Shown here piece by piece: positions 34,686 through 44,412 of a stretch of 64,000 nucleotides of DNA; the first letter of the stretch is position 1, and every line of letters starts with the position of its first letter. The position numbers and the translations under genes are program-made. This DNA comes from Candidatus Latescibacterota bacterium (GTDB lineage: Bacteria; Latescibacterota; UBA2968; UBA8231): NCBI GenBank assembly GCA_022826515.1, contig JAJDUT010000080.1, forward strand, positions 67,454 through 131,453, given 5' to 3'. The notes beneath the pieces are model-generated. The model saw only the letters and a program-made list of their open reading frames with translations, was not told where the DNA came from and ran no database searches.

Positions 34686-34976
34686 TTAAGCGCTCAACGA
34701 CTGCGCCACCGTTTCGGGATTCTCCGCAGCGATCTTCAGCAAGGCCCGAGCAGGCCCCTCGGGGCGACGGCGTCCCTGCTCCCAATTCTGCAAAGTAGAG
34801 ACGCTGACACCAATCATCAGGGCGAATTCAGATTGCGATTTATCCAGTTTCTTGCGGATCATCTTGATATCGGCGGGGTCCATCTGGATTCTGCGTCCTG
34901 GCTTCATCTTGCCGCGCTTGATCGCTCCGGCTTGCTTGACGCTGACTACAAGTTGGTCAAAGTCGCGCTCATTCAT
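34686..34976 (-). CDS. HTH antitoxin (NadS/HigA-like)
   Basis: A 96-residue protein with a short N-terminal arm and an XRE-type helix-turn-helix, DKSQSEFALMIGVSVSTLQNW then EQGRRRPEGPARALL. This layout is the NadS-like antitoxin group paired with RelE-type toxins. It should neutralise the toxin and repress the operon. Its ATG overlaps the toxin stop (ATGA); the toxin-first order is common for this group. Confidence 0.88.
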   Translation of the reverse strand: MNERDFDQLVVSVKQAGAIKRGKMKPGRRIQMDPADIKMIRKKLDKSQSEFALMIGVSVSTLQNWEQGRRRPEGPARALLKIAAENPETVAQSLSA

Positions 34977-35290
34977 GCTAGATACTCCTTTACGAGTTTA
35001 CTAAGCAGCTTGCTTTGTCGAGGAGTAAGATCTTCCTGCCGGCTCTTGCGATACACCCACAGCATATAAAGGACCTCGGACGGCTTGTCCCAGTAGTAGA
35101 TCACACGGAGACCGCCCCGTTGGCCAGCATGCGGTAGTTTCCATCTCAATTTTCGCAATCCACCACTACCCGGAATTATCTCTCCTGATTCCGGGCGGAA
35201 TAGGAGCGCGAGCTGCATTGCCCGGTAGCCCTCATCGGATAGTAGTGTCAAGAGCTCCTTTGTGAAGATAGGGGTTTCGATGAAGACCAT
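34973..35290 (-). CDS. RelE/HigB-type mRNA interferase toxin
   Basis: A 105-residue toxin of the RelE superfamily. Typical parts are IFTKELLTLLSDEGYRAMQ, IIPGSGGLRKLRWKLP, GGLRVIYYWDKPSEVLYMLW and VYRKSRQEDLTPRQ. Basic residues on the central strands would cut ribosome-bound mRNA. ATG 35290 with AGG 8 bp upstream is preferred to a longer frame. It is the first gene of the toxin-antitoxin operon. An attC-like palindrome lies 58 bp upstream. Confidence 0.87.
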   Translation of the reverse strand: MVFIETPIFTKELLTLLSDEGYRAMQLALLFRPESGEIIPGSGGLRKLRWKLPHAGQRGGLRVIYYWDKPSEVLYMLWVYRKSRQEDLTPRQSKLLSKLVKEYLA

Positions 35291-35347
35291 ATACCTAAGT
35301 ATGCGCCAATGACGTATAGTACGCAAGGTCTTTGCATCGGCCACATG

Positions 35348-35399
35348 CCTCTAACTGCTTAACTCAGCCTCCACATAACGCGTCTGTTGGCGTTAGCGC
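35348..35399 (-). repeat. attC-like imperfect palindrome upstream of the toxin-antitoxin pair (candidate)
   Basis: On the plus strand CCTCTAACTGC at the left pairs with GGCGTTAGCGC at the right, about 52 bp end to end. Read on the minus strand the right-hand box is GTTAGAG, close to the attC consensus GTTRRRY, and lies on the side next to the toxin gene, as expected if the toxin-antitoxin pair were a cassette. The inner part pairs poorly, so this is a weak call. Confidence 0.3.
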
Positions 35400-35448
35400 T
35401 TCTGTTGTATACTCATGGTACTTGCAATGCAGAGGGAATCTTAGAGAT

Positions 35449-35865
35449 ATGAGTGAAACCCGTCCCGTAATCGTGTACGACGGCGAATGCCGCTTCTGTC
35501 TGTGGAGCGTCGGCCGCATTCGCCGCTTTGACCGCAATGGCCGCTTCGAGTACTTGCCGCGCCAAACGGACGGCATTGAAGAGCGGTTTCCCATCCTCTC
35601 CAGTTCTGACTTTAACACCGGCCTGCGCCTTATTCACGCTGGCGGTCAGATTGATGTTGGAGCGGATGCCGTGTACCAGATTTATCGTCGGCTTCCTCCT
35701 TGGAACCTGTTCACCGGGGTGTACCGCATTCCGGGACTGAAGCAGCTATTTCGCGCTGGCTACGATCTCGTCGCGCGCAATCGGCATCGGTTTGGCAGGG
35801 TCGAATGCGTTGATGAGGCGTGCGAAATTCCGTACGGCGAGCGGCACAAGGGCACCTCGGCCTGA
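35449..35865 (+). CDS. DCC-family thiol-disulfide oxidoreductase-like protein (DUF393)
   Basis: A 138-residue protein with the family-defining DxxCxxC at its N-terminus (VIVYDGECRFCLWSV) and the GADAVYQIYRRLPPWN block. It is predicted to be a thioredoxin-like redox protein, but activity is unproven for the family. GAGGG lies about 13 bp before ATG 35449. The sulfatase ATG follows the stop by 7 bp, so the two may be cotranscribed. Confidence 0.85.
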   Translation: MSETRPVIVYDGECRFCLWSVGRIRRFDRNGRFEYLPRQTDGIEERFPILSSSDFNTGLRLIHAGGQIDVGADAVYQIYRRLPPWNLFTGVYRIPGLKQLFRAGYDLVARNRHRFGRVECVDEACEIPYGERHKGTSA

Positions 35866-35872
35866 TTGCCCT

Positions 35873-37210
35873 ATGACCACTCAGCGCAACGTCCTATTTC
35901 TCATTGCCGACGACTGGAGCCGCATTGCCGATTGCTACGGCAATAGCGTCGTCCGCACGCCGCGCATTGACTCGTTTGCCCGCGAGGGGGCAGTCTTCGA
36001 GCAAGCCTTCTGCACCAGCCCTTCGTGTGCGGTCAGCCGCGCCTGCATCCTCACGGGATACCACAGCCACACCCACGGCCAGTACGGTCACTGCCACGGC
36101 ATCCACGGCTTCTCCACGCACCCCCACATTACCTCGATACTCTCCAGCCTCAAGGAACATGGCTACGCCACAGCCTGCATCGGCAAAAAGCACGTAGAAC
36201 CGCCCAGCGTGTACCCCTTTGACTTTGAGCCTGAAGTCAATGCCAGAAATGGCGTCGAATTGGCCCGCGCCGCGCGCGATTTTTGGGCCGCTAATCCCGA
36301 CCAGCCGTTCTACATGCACGTGGGGTTTACCGATCCCCACCGCGCGGGTCGGGGTTTTGGCAATGAGCGCCCCTACTCCGACGTGCCGGAAACCCAGTAC
36401 AGCCCCGACGCCGTGGTGGTGCCGCCCTATTTGCCCGATGTGCCCGATGTGCGCGCCGATCTCGCCGAGTACTATCAGGCGGTTTCCCGCTTCGACTTTG
36501 GCGTGGGCTGTCTGCTCGACGCACTGGAGGAATCGGGCCGGGCCGACGAAACCTTGGTCATCGTCACCACCGACCACGCCATGCCCTTCCCCGGGGCCAA
36601 GGCATCTTTCTTCGACAGCGGCCACCACTGCCCCTTTATCCTGCGAGCACCGGGCATCACTGCCCCCGGCACCCGTAGTCAGTCCCTCATCAATTGGACC
36701 GATATCCGTCCCACGTTGCACGACTGGTGCGGAGTACCTGCTCCAGAGGATTTGCCCGGTCGTTCCCTCCTGCCGGGCCTAGCCGATCCGTCCGTCCCCG
36801 ATTGGGAGTACACGTTCTTTTCGCACTGCTTTCACGAGGTAGTCGATTACAATCCCTATCGGGTATTGCGCGGACGGCGCTACAAATTCGTGCGCAACTT
36901 GGCCGCTGGTCTCACCACCATGCTGCCCACGGATCTATTCCGCTCGACCACGTGGACGGCGGTGCGGCGCGACGCGATTCCCTCCATGGGCGAGCGCCCC
37001 ACTCGCCACGTGATCACGCGGGAGCCCGAGGAGTTATACGATCTGGAGGCCGACCCCACCGAGAGCGTCAATCGGATCGACGATCCTCACTTGCAGGAGT
37101 TGGCCGCTCAGATGCGCGCCCAACTCTACCAGTTCCGCCGCGACACGGCCGATCCTTGGCTGGAAGTGGATTTCCAGGAAGGGCGCATCGAGCACCTTGA
37201 CCCTAAATGA
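35873..37210 (+). CDS. Sulfatase family protein (CAVSR signature)
   Basis: A 445-residue arylsulfatase-fold hydrolase. LFLIADDW gives the first metal-binding Asp pair (Asp13/Asp14), the formylglycine site is Cys52 in SPSCAVSRACILTG, ACIGKKH supplies the substrate Lys/His, and TDHAMPFPGAK holds the late metal residues. The signature is CxVSR rather than CxPSR/CxASR, so maturation by the usual enzyme should be tested. No signal peptide is visible. Likely targets are sulfated glycans. ATG 35873 is chosen because LIADDW must be near the N-terminus. Confidence 0.88.
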   Translation: MTTQRNVLFLIADDWSRIADCYGNSVVRTPRIDSFAREGAVFEQAFCTSPSCAVSRACILTGYHSHTHGQYGHCHGIHGFSTHPHITSILSSLKEHGYATACIGKKHVEPPSVYPFDFEPEVNARNGVELARAARDFWAANPDQPFYMHVGFTDPHRAGRGFGNERPYSDVPETQYSPDAVVVPPYLPDVPDVRADLAEYYQAVSRFDFGVGCLLDALEESGRADETLVIVTTDHAMPFPGAKASFFDSGHHCPFILRAPGITAPGTRSQSLINWTDIRPTLHDWCGVPAPEDLPGRSLLPGLADPSVPDWEYTFFSHCFHEVVDYNPYRVLRGRRYKFVRNLAAGLTTMLPTDLFRSTTWTAVRRDAIPSMGERPTRHVITREPEELYDLEADPTESVNRIDDPHLQELAAQMRAQLYQFRRDTADPWLEVDFQEGRIEHLDPK

Positions 37211-37264
37211 CCACTTATTTAGCCTCGCCCACTTGAGTACTACTCATTCCAGAGAGGTGTCCCA

Positions 37265-39673
37265 ATGAAAGTGTGCTGTAGCTTCACGGCATTGGTCTTC
37301 TTGCTGGGAGCCGTAGCTGTTTCGGCCCAACAAGATGCGTCCACAGCCGACAGGACCCTAGCTCCTTTCTTCTTCGTCGATACCGATGATCCGTCCGTGG
37401 ACCAACTGCCGCTCAAGTCGGTGGCCGCCCAGGTCCACATTGCCGGGGTCATCGCCGACGTGACCATTGAGCAGGTGTACCGCAACGAAGGCACCCGACC
37501 GCTCGAAGCTATTTACATATTTCCAGCCTCGACCCGAGCCGCAGTGTACGGCATGGTGATGCACACCGGCGATCGCGAAATCATCGCCGAAATCCGCGAG
37601 CGCGAGCAGGCCCGGCGGGAATACGAAGAGGCACGCGAACTGGGGCAGACCGCTTCCCTTCTTGAGCAGGAACGTACCAACGTTTTCAAGATGAACGTGG
37701 CCAATATCCTGCCGGGCGACTCCATCGCCGTGCGCCTGTCTTATACGGAATTATTGGTGCCCACGGAAAAACAGTACGAATTCGTCCTTCCTACCGTGGT
37801 TGGCCCGCGCTATTCCCCCGAGGCGGTCAATGAAATTCTGGGGTCAGGCGGTGGAGAGCGCATTCCCCACCTGCACGAGGGCGAAGATCCCAACTACACC
37901 TATGCGATCGAGATGACTCTGGCCGCCGGCTTGCCCATCCAAGCCTACGACTGCCCCACCCACGAAGTAATCATCGAGAAGGACACCTCGGATGAATTGC
38001 GCCTGACTCTGGATCCAGCGGGCGGTTTTGGCGGCAACCGCGATTTCATTTTGCGCTATCAGCTAGCCGGCCAACAAGTCGAGTCGGGTCTGCTGTTATA
38101 CGAGGGGGAAAAAGAGAATTTCTTTTTGCTCATGGCGCAGCCGCCCGCCCGTCCAGAGCTGAGCCAGATCCCGCCGCGCGAGTACATCTTTTTGGTCGAT
38201 GTATCCGGCTCCATGGACGGCTTCCCTCTCTCAGTATCAAAGAGCCTGATGAAAAATCTGCTCGGCCAGTTGCGTCCTGAGGATCGCTTTAACATCGTGC
38301 TTTTCGCCGGCAGAGCTGCGGTCTTGAGCGACCGCTCGCTGCCGGCCACTCAGGAGAATCTCGACCAGGCTTGGGCCCTCGTTGACGGACAACAGGGCGC
38401 CGGTAGTACCGAGTTGCTCGTCGGGCTCAACCGGGCTTTTGGTCTGCCTTTGGTCGGCGAGGGCTATGCCCGCATCGTCGCGGTGCTCACCGATGGTTTC
38501 ATAGATTTTGAAGCAGACGCCTTTAAGCTGGTGCGCCAGCGCTTGGGCCAAGCCAGTTTATTTGCCTTTGGCATTGGTTCGTCGGTCAACCGCTTCGCCA
38601 TTGAGGGCCTCGCCCGGGCCGGCCAAGGCGAGCCTTTTGTGGTACTGGAAGAGGGGCAGGCCCCCGACGAAGCCGCCCGCTTCCAGACCTATATCAGCAC
38701 TCCCATTCTCACCCAAGTAGAGGCGGGCTTCGAAGGCTTTGACGCGTATGAAGTGGAGCCGGCCTTCATCCCCGATATGCTGGCTGATCGGCCGATCGTC
38801 GTCTTTGGCAAGTGGCGCGGCGCGGCTGCCGGCACGGTGTTGTTGGGGGGCCGCACCGGGGACCAAGCGTACGATGCCCAATTCGACGTATCTACCGTCC
38901 AAGCCAAGCCCACCAACAGAGCCCTGCGCTATTTGTGGGCACGCCACCGCATTGACCAATTGAGCTACGATGAACAGCTCAGTTACAGCGATGCCCTGCG
39001 TCCCCAGATCACACAGCTAGGCTTGGACTACAACCTGCTCACCAAGTACACCTCCTTTGTCGCCATCGACCGCCGCATCCGCAACGAGGACGGTCTGGAG
39101 ACCGTGTCGGTGCCCTTGCCTCTGCCCGAAGGCGTCGAGGACTCGGCTGTGGGAGGTGGGTTCGGTACTACTGCGGTGGAGGACGAATTTGAAATGGCGA
39201 CTTGGCTCGACCGATCTTTTTACCGTCAAGACGCCTTGTGGATTGATACAGCGTTCCAGTTGGGCATGCCCATTGTCGAGGTCGGTTTCGGTGCTTTAGG
39301 CCCGGATGCGTTGGCACCTTTTGTTGGGTTGGGTCTGGATATGTTGGTGGTGATTGAGGGGCAAGCGTACCGGTTACACGCCGAGGCTGCCCGCCCGGCT
39401 ATGCAGCAGAACATGCCCAACCCCTTCAATGCCTCCACGATAATCTCCTTCCAAATCCCCGCCAACATGGCCGGTCCTACGCGCTTGGTCATCTACAACC
39501 TAACCGGCCAGATCGTGCGCGTGTTGACCGATGGCCATCTTGCGGCTGGGGCGCATGTACTAGCTTGGGACGGCAGGGACGAGAGTGGTCAAGAGGCGGC
39601 CAGCGGCGTTTATATCTACCGCCTAGAAGGCACGTCCTTCGCCATCACTCGCCGCATGATGTTGCTGCGGTAA
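37265..39673 (+). CDS. Secreted VIT and vWA domain protein with FlgD/type-IX-like sorting domain
   Basis: An 802-residue secreted protein. After a signal peptide (MKVCCSFTALVFLLGAVAVSA) comes a VIT domain (about 35-200), then a vWA domain with the MIDAS motif DVSGSMDG beginning at Asp312, a middle region with the inter-alpha-trypsin style RYLWARHRIDQLSY, and a C-terminal beta domain (NPFNASTIISFQIP, WDGRDESGQEAASGVYIYRL, ending RRMMLLR). That tail is the FlgD-like/type IX sorting domain of FCB-group bacteria. It probably mediates adhesion or protease interaction at the cell surface. Confidence 0.9.
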   Translation: MKVCCSFTALVFLLGAVAVSAQQDASTADRTLAPFFFVDTDDPSVDQLPLKSVAAQVHIAGVIADVTIEQVYRNEGTRPLEAIYIFPASTRAAVYGMVMHTGDREIIAEIREREQARREYEEARELGQTASLLEQERTNVFKMNVANILPGDSIAVRLSYTELLVPTEKQYEFVLPTVVGPRYSPEAVNEILGSGGGERIPHLHEGEDPNYTYAIEMTLAAGLPIQAYDCPTHEVIIEKDTSDELRLTLDPAGGFGGNRDFILRYQLAGQQVESGLLLYEGEKENFFLLMAQPPARPELSQIPPREYIFLVDVSGSMDGFPLSVSKSLMKNLLGQLRPEDRFNIVLFAGRAAVLSDRSLPATQENLDQAWALVDGQQGAGSTELLVGLNRAFGLPLVGEGYARIVAVLTDGFIDFEADAFKLVRQRLGQASLFAFGIGSSVNRFAIEGLARAGQGEPFVVLEEGQAPDEAARFQTYISTPILTQVEAGFEGFDAYEVEPAFIPDMLADRPIVVFGKWRGAAAGTVLLGGRTGDQAYDAQFDVSTVQAKPTNRALRYLWARHRIDQLSYDEQLSYSDALRPQITQLGLDYNLLTKYTSFVAIDRRIRNEDGLETVSVPLPLPEGVEDSAVGGGFGTTAVEDEFEMATWLDRSFYRQDALWIDTAFQLGMPIVEVGFGALGPDALAPFVGLGLDMLVVIEGQAYRLHAEAARPAMQQNMPNPFNASTIISFQIPANMAGPTRLVIYNLTGQIVRVLTDGHLAAGAHVLAWDGRDESGQEAASGVYIYRLEGTSFAITRRMMLLR

Positions 39674-39690
39674 AATTAGCACTGGAAGGA

Positions 39691-39728
39691 GCCGCCTGCG
39701 ACTGAAGGTACATCCAGTCGCGGGCGGC
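39691..39728 (+). terminator. Strong hairpin downstream of the VIT/vWA gene
   Basis: Arms of 14 bp (GCCGCCTGCGACTG and CAGTCGCGGGCGGC, one G-T type mismatch) enclose a 10-bp loop, 15 bp after the stop. There is no T-run, so it may be a bidirectional or protein-assisted terminator. The remaining spacer to 39929 contains an open but unconvincing upstream extension of the next gene. Confidence 0.55.
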
Positions 39729-39929
39729 CTATCGTTGATACCTCTGCATACCCGTAGAACCGCGAGACTCCTCCATCGGTTACGACATCTTCGAAGGCCC
39801 AAACGAAAAAGCTCGTCTTGTGCAATTATCGCCGAGATTGACCGCCTCTGGGCAGGTATCTATTATTGCAACTTCTCAAGTATTGAAACGACAGAAGATG
39901 TACTCTGCAAACGAAGAAAGCTGGCCACA

Positions 39930-41774
39930 ATGCTGCTTAATTTCATCCCCCTCCGATCCCTCTATCGAATAGGTTGCCTCATGGTCATTTCCGCCGGACT
40001 TACCGCGGCCGACACCTTGCCCGACGGGCCGAGCCTGCTCCTCGAAGACCGCGACGGACGAGCCTATGTCGCTGTCCTCGGCTCCGAGGGGATCGTCGCC
40101 CGCAACGCCCCTGATGACGCCGACACTTGGGAGGTCGTCGCCGAAGGGCGCGTCCAAGGTCTGCAAATTGCTCCCGACGGGGATGTGTGGATAGCCCGCG
40201 ACGACGAGGTTCTGCGCTACCCGCGTCAGGGGGGCGAGCCGGTTTCTCGGACGCCTTCCTTCCTGGTCCAAGGGTCGCCGGGACCGTTGCTGGCGACGCG
40301 GTGGGGCGATGTTTGGTGTGCCGGGTGCGGTGCTGTGCGTCGGGGTGATGCCATGTTTGAGGCCGCGCCGATCGCCCCAACCGGGTGGAAGATCACGCCA
40401 GTGTGCGACGATCCTTTCGGCAATGTGTGGGCTATTGCTGACGATGGCCAGCGGCGGGATGTCGCCGTTCTGACGGACCAACGTCCCCACGGCTGGCAGC
40501 GACTCGACCTGCCTGCGGATCAACTCGCCGGCTCTTGGCGGGGGGCTGTTACCGACGACGCTGGCTTTGTCTGGGTGGCCTTGGAGGCTTCCGTCCTGCG
40601 CGTCGATCCTCGCTCGGCTGGGCCTCATCGCTCCTTTGCCAACCCCGTCGATGCCCGCATCACCGCGATTGCGCGTGGCGGCGATCAGGTCGTAGTTGGC
40701 TTTGCCGATGGCAGCTTGCGCGAACTGGCTGTGAACGCCGACGGTCCGCCGACTTGGCGGGAGATTCAGAAGAGCGGGGATGGTCCGGTGCAGGCGCTGC
40801 TGCACGCTCGCTCTGGCAGTCTTTGGGTGTTGAGGGCGGGGAAAGTCCAGCGTCTCGCAGATCTTGAGCAGGCTTGGCACGAGCACTGGGACGAGCAGCC
40901 GAGGATGCCAGCGGGCAACCACGACCACATCTTTGCCCGCATCGGCGACCGCCTGTACACCGCCGGGGGCAAGACCTTCTTCGGTTGGCCCGCGGCGGAG
41001 TGGGTAAATCTCGACCACGTGTGGTCCTATCACATTCCCTCGGGCACGTGGCGCGTGGAGCCGCCCATGCTGGAACCGGGCAAGGCTTACTCCGGCATCG
41101 CCGCCCTCGACGACGAGCTATGGCTCTTGGGAGGTCTCTTCCGCGCTGGCGGTGGGACGCGGGCGACGGAGACCGTCGAAATTTTTGATCCCCGCACGCG
41201 GAGCTATCGCCTCGGCCCGCCGCTACCGCGCAAAGCAGGGCAAGTGGTGGCCCTCACCGTCAACGACCGGTTGTACGCCGTGGGCGGTGCCGACGACGAA
41301 AGCCCGACGACAGAGGTACTGAGCATTGGAGTTGGGGAGACAAGTTGGCGGGTTGATGCCCCCGCGCCCGGCCCGGTGTTTCAGGCGAGCGGCTGTGTGC
41401 TAAATGGCAAAATCTACATTGCCGCCGGCCCCGCGTCCCAATGTACGGGCCTGTTCGTCTATGACCCCGAACAGGATAGTTGGGGCCAAATCGAGCATCC
41501 GTCGCGTCCTCCCGGCGCTCCGCTATGCACGGCCTTCAACGGCAGCGTCTGGGTCATGGGTGGACGAGGGGCCAAAAGCGGCCAGACAGCGAGTTTTGCC
41601 TACACACCGGCTACCGGCCAGTGGTATCGCGGTCCCGACTTGCCCTCGCCGGTTAGCTGGGCTGCGGCTGCTGTTGTCAACGGCCGCCTGTTGATCGCCG
41701 GTGGTGCGTACCGCGACGAGCGGGTCGGCGATTTCTTCAACACCGACCGCGTGTTCCTGCTGCGCGATAGGTAA
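39930..41774 (+). CDS. Secreted double beta-propeller protein with Kelch repeats
   Basis: A 614-residue protein with an N-terminal hydrophobic signal segment (YRIGCLMVISAGLTAADT). The first half has propeller-like repeats (GDVWIARDDEVLRY, GNVWAIADDG, GFVWVALEASVLRV), similar to two-component-regulator propellers. The second half has Kelch repeats (DELWLLGGLF, DRLYAVGGAD, GKIYIAAGPA, GSVWVMGGRG, GRLLIAGGAY). No enzyme motif is visible. It is probably periplasmic or extracellular, binding protein or glycan. ATG 39930 is preferred because it gives a signal peptide. Confidence 0.75.
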   Translation: MLLNFIPLRSLYRIGCLMVISAGLTAADTLPDGPSLLLEDRDGRAYVAVLGSEGIVARNAPDDADTWEVVAEGRVQGLQIAPDGDVWIARDDEVLRYPRQGGEPVSRTPSFLVQGSPGPLLATRWGDVWCAGCGAVRRGDAMFEAAPIAPTGWKITPVCDDPFGNVWAIADDGQRRDVAVLTDQRPHGWQRLDLPADQLAGSWRGAVTDDAGFVWVALEASVLRVDPRSAGPHRSFANPVDARITAIARGGDQVVVGFADGSLRELAVNADGPPTWREIQKSGDGPVQALLHARSGSLWVLRAGKVQRLADLEQAWHEHWDEQPRMPAGNHDHIFARIGDRLYTAGGKTFFGWPAAEWVNLDHVWSYHIPSGTWRVEPPMLEPGKAYSGIAALDDELWLLGGLFRAGGGTRATETVEIFDPRTRSYRLGPPLPRKAGQVVALTVNDRLYAVGGADDESPTTEVLSIGVGETSWRVDAPAPGPVFQASGCVLNGKIYIAAGPASQCTGLFVYDPEQDSWGQIEHPSRPPGAPLCTAFNGSVWVMGGRGAKSGQTASFAYTPATGQWYRGPDLPSPVSWAAAAVVNGRLLIAGGAYRDERVGDFFNTDRVFLLRDR

Positions 41775-41983
41775 TCCTCAAAGCTACGGCAACCGCTTTT
41801 CGACGCCGACGTTAGGCGTCAAACTAAGTTGGACTCCATCCGGTGCAACGCCGCCCGTCCTTTTGATTTTTTTTCTCATAATGACGATTTTTGCGTTTAA
41901 GGCGGTCCCCTTAGGCTATCCCCAGAATATGAGCGGCCTGAAGGTCGTTACCTCCCGGTAAATCCGATAAGGAGAAGTAGATA

Positions 41984-44359
41984 ATGCGCAGTATGGTCTA
42001 TTTGTCGATGCTAGCGACTTTGCTAGTCGTCCATCCTATAACAGCCCAGCCAGCAGCCCAGCTAAGTGGCAAGATAACCGATGCGGCCACCGGCGAGCCG
42101 CTGCCCGGAGCCAACATTCGCCTCGTCGATACCCTGCTGGGGGCGGTCACGGATTTGGAAGGTCAGTTCGTATTGCCGGCCGTGCCTGCGGGCACTCACC
42201 AAGTGGAAATCAGTATGATCGGTTATGCCGCTCGCACCGAGACCTTGCAGGTGGCTTCTGGCGAGCAAGCTCGCTTGACCGCGGCCCTGACTCCCAGCCC
42301 CGTACACATGGGCGAAATGCTGATCCAAGCCGACCGGGCCTTTTCCGCGGCCTCCTCGCGGGCGGTGCGCCAATTTGACTTGCAAACCCGGCCCAATCGC
42401 ACGGCCCATCAGATGCTGCAATTGACCCCCGGCCTCATCATCGCCCAACACGCTGGCGGCGGCAAAGCCGAACAGATTTTTCTGCGCGGTTTTGACGCCG
42501 ACCACGGCACGGACGTGGCCATTTCGGTGGATGGGGTGCCCGTGAATATGGTCTCCCACGGCCACGGGCAAGGCTACGCCGACCTGCACTTCCTCATTCC
42601 CGAAGTCGTCGAGCGACTGGACGTCAAGAAAGGGCCGTACTTTGCCGAATTCGGCAATTTGGCTACGGCCGGGGCTATCGCCTACCGCACCCGCGATCAC
42701 CTCGACGGCAACGCCATTCACCTCGAAGGGGGTGGGTTCAATACGGCCGAGTACACCATGCTCTATCAGATTCCGCTGGCCGATACCGAGCAAAGTGCCT
42801 ATTTCGCGGGCAAGTACTACCACACCGATGGCCCGGTCAATCGGCCCCAGGGCCTGCAGCGCCTCAATCTCTTCGGCAAGTACCACAACCACCTCTCCGA
42901 CCGCTCCACCCTTACCTTGACCACCAGCGGGTTTAGTTCGGCTTGGGACGCCTCCGGGCAGATCCCACAACGGGCCATAGAACAGGGCCTCATTGACCGC
43001 TGGGGTGCTATTGATGATCTGGAAGGAGGTACCACCGGCCGCCAAGATTTCCACGTCAATTTCCACGTTCAAGAGGCCGGCACAAGCACCTTTGATCTGC
43101 AGGCCTACTTGGTTAGCTATCAGTTTAAGCTGTTTTCCAACTTCACCTTCTTCCTCGACGACCCCGAGCGCGGCGACACCATCGAACAGACCGATGATCG
43201 CCAAGTTACCGGGATCAACAGCCGGTATTCCTTCTTCCACAACTGGGGGCCGTACTTGGCTCATACCTCGATAGGGGGCGGTCTGCGCGCAGATAATGCG
43301 GCCGTGGGTTTGTGGAAAAGCCCCGACCGCCAACGCCTAGCGTCGCTGGTCAATGCCGATGTGGTGGAGCGCAACCTGTTCCTGTGGGTCCAAGAGGAAC
43401 TTGCCCTCACCCCGCGCTTGAAAATGATCCTAGGGCTGCGCGGCGATTATTTCACCTTCAATGTTGACGACCACCGCGAAGGGTTTCCCAGCGAGTTGCC
43501 CCACGCTTCGGGCTTTGCCCAAGCCTCCATACTCAGCCCGAAAGCAACCTTGGTGTATAGCCCCAGCCGCGTCGTGGATCTTTTTGCCAATGTCGGCACT
43601 GGCTTCCATTCCAACGACGCCCGCAACAACGTCATCGACGCCCGGGCCTCGCAAATCCGTCGGGTCATGCGGCGCGATGGGCACAGCGAGGCCGACGTTG
43701 CCGTTGAGTTAGCGGGACGCTACATCGATCCGGGCCACCTTGAAGAAGGGACCTTGCCGCGGGCGGTGGGGGCCGAAACCGGCCTGCGGACTCGGTTGTT
43801 TGAGCGGCTGAACGTGGGAGCGGCTCTGTGGTGGCTGGATCTAGAGAGCGAATTCGTTTTTGTCGGCGATGCCGGCACTACCGAGGCCAGCGGAAGAACT
43901 CGGCGGGCAGGGCTGGATCTGGAAGCCCGTCTGCAACTGCATCCGTGGCTGTGGGCCGATGTGGACCTCAATCTCGCTCGGGGTGAGGCCGTGGACGAAC
44001 CCAACGACGCCAATGAGATCCCGCTGGCCCCCCAACGTACCTCTACCGGAGGCTTGACTTGGTACCATCCCAATGGCGTAGAAGGCGGCTTGCGCTACCG
44101 CCACATCGGCGACCGGCCCGCCAACGAGGACGGCAGTATCACGGCCGAAGGCTACACTGTCGTCGATTTCAACGGAGCCTATCGCCTCGGGGCTTGGCGG
44201 TTCAATTTGGGCGTAGAGAACGTGCTGAATACAACGTGGAACGAGGCCCAATTCGACACTGAATCGCGGCTGCGGGACGAAGAGGAACCTGTTTCGGAGA
44301 TCCACTTCACCCCAGGGAATCCCATCAATTTGTGGCTGGGGGCGAGTTTTTCGTTCTAA
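41984..44359 (+). CDS. TonB-dependent outer-membrane receptor with carboxypeptidase-regulatory-like domain
   Basis: A 791-residue outer-membrane receptor. Signal peptide at 1-21, then a CarboxypepD_reg-like domain (LSGKITDAATGEPLPGANIRL), the plug (LTPGLIIAQHAGGGKAEQIF, DGVPVNMVSHGHGQGYADLH, VEVKKG-type strand) and a 22-strand barrel ending in WLGASFSF with a terminal aromatic. The His-rich HGHGQGYADLH loop in the plug could bind metal. GATAAGGAGAAG precedes the ATG. It imports a siderophore, metal complex or glycan fragment; no TonB partner or SusD is nearby. Confidence 0.92.
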   Translation: MRSMVYLSMLATLLVVHPITAQPAAQLSGKITDAATGEPLPGANIRLVDTLLGAVTDLEGQFVLPAVPAGTHQVEISMIGYAARTETLQVASGEQARLTAALTPSPVHMGEMLIQADRAFSAASSRAVRQFDLQTRPNRTAHQMLQLTPGLIIAQHAGGGKAEQIFLRGFDADHGTDVAISVDGVPVNMVSHGHGQGYADLHFLIPEVVERLDVKKGPYFAEFGNLATAGAIAYRTRDHLDGNAIHLEGGGFNTAEYTMLYQIPLADTEQSAYFAGKYYHTDGPVNRPQGLQRLNLFGKYHNHLSDRSTLTLTTSGFSSAWDASGQIPQRAIEQGLIDRWGAIDDLEGGTTGRQDFHVNFHVQEAGTSTFDLQAYLVSYQFKLFSNFTFFLDDPERGDTIEQTDDRQVTGINSRYSFFHNWGPYLAHTSIGGGLRADNAAVGLWKSPDRQRLASLVNADVVERNLFLWVQEELALTPRLKMILGLRGDYFTFNVDDHREGFPSELPHASGFAQASILSPKATLVYSPSRVVDLFANVGTGFHSNDARNNVIDARASQIRRVMRRDGHSEADVAVELAGRYIDPGHLEEGTLPRAVGAETGLRTRLFERLNVGAALWWLDLESEFVFVGDAGTTEASGRTRRAGLDLEARLQLHPWLWADVDLNLARGEAVDEPNDANEIPLAPQRTSTGGLTWYHPNGVEGGLRYRHIGDRPANEDGSITAEGYTVVDFNGAYRLGAWRFNLGVENVLNTTWNEAQFDTESRLRDEEEPVSEIHFTPGNPINLWLGASFSF

Positions 44360-44412
44360 GTGCGGAATCCCGTAGGTTCGGGCGTACTTCGATTAGGCTA
44401 TATTTTTGTCCG

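Noticed and set aside
39735..39929. A 65-codon upstream extension of the Kelch protein
   Set aside because: It is arginine-rich, has no ribosome-binding site and would bury the signal segment. ATG 39930 gives a normal secreted protein.
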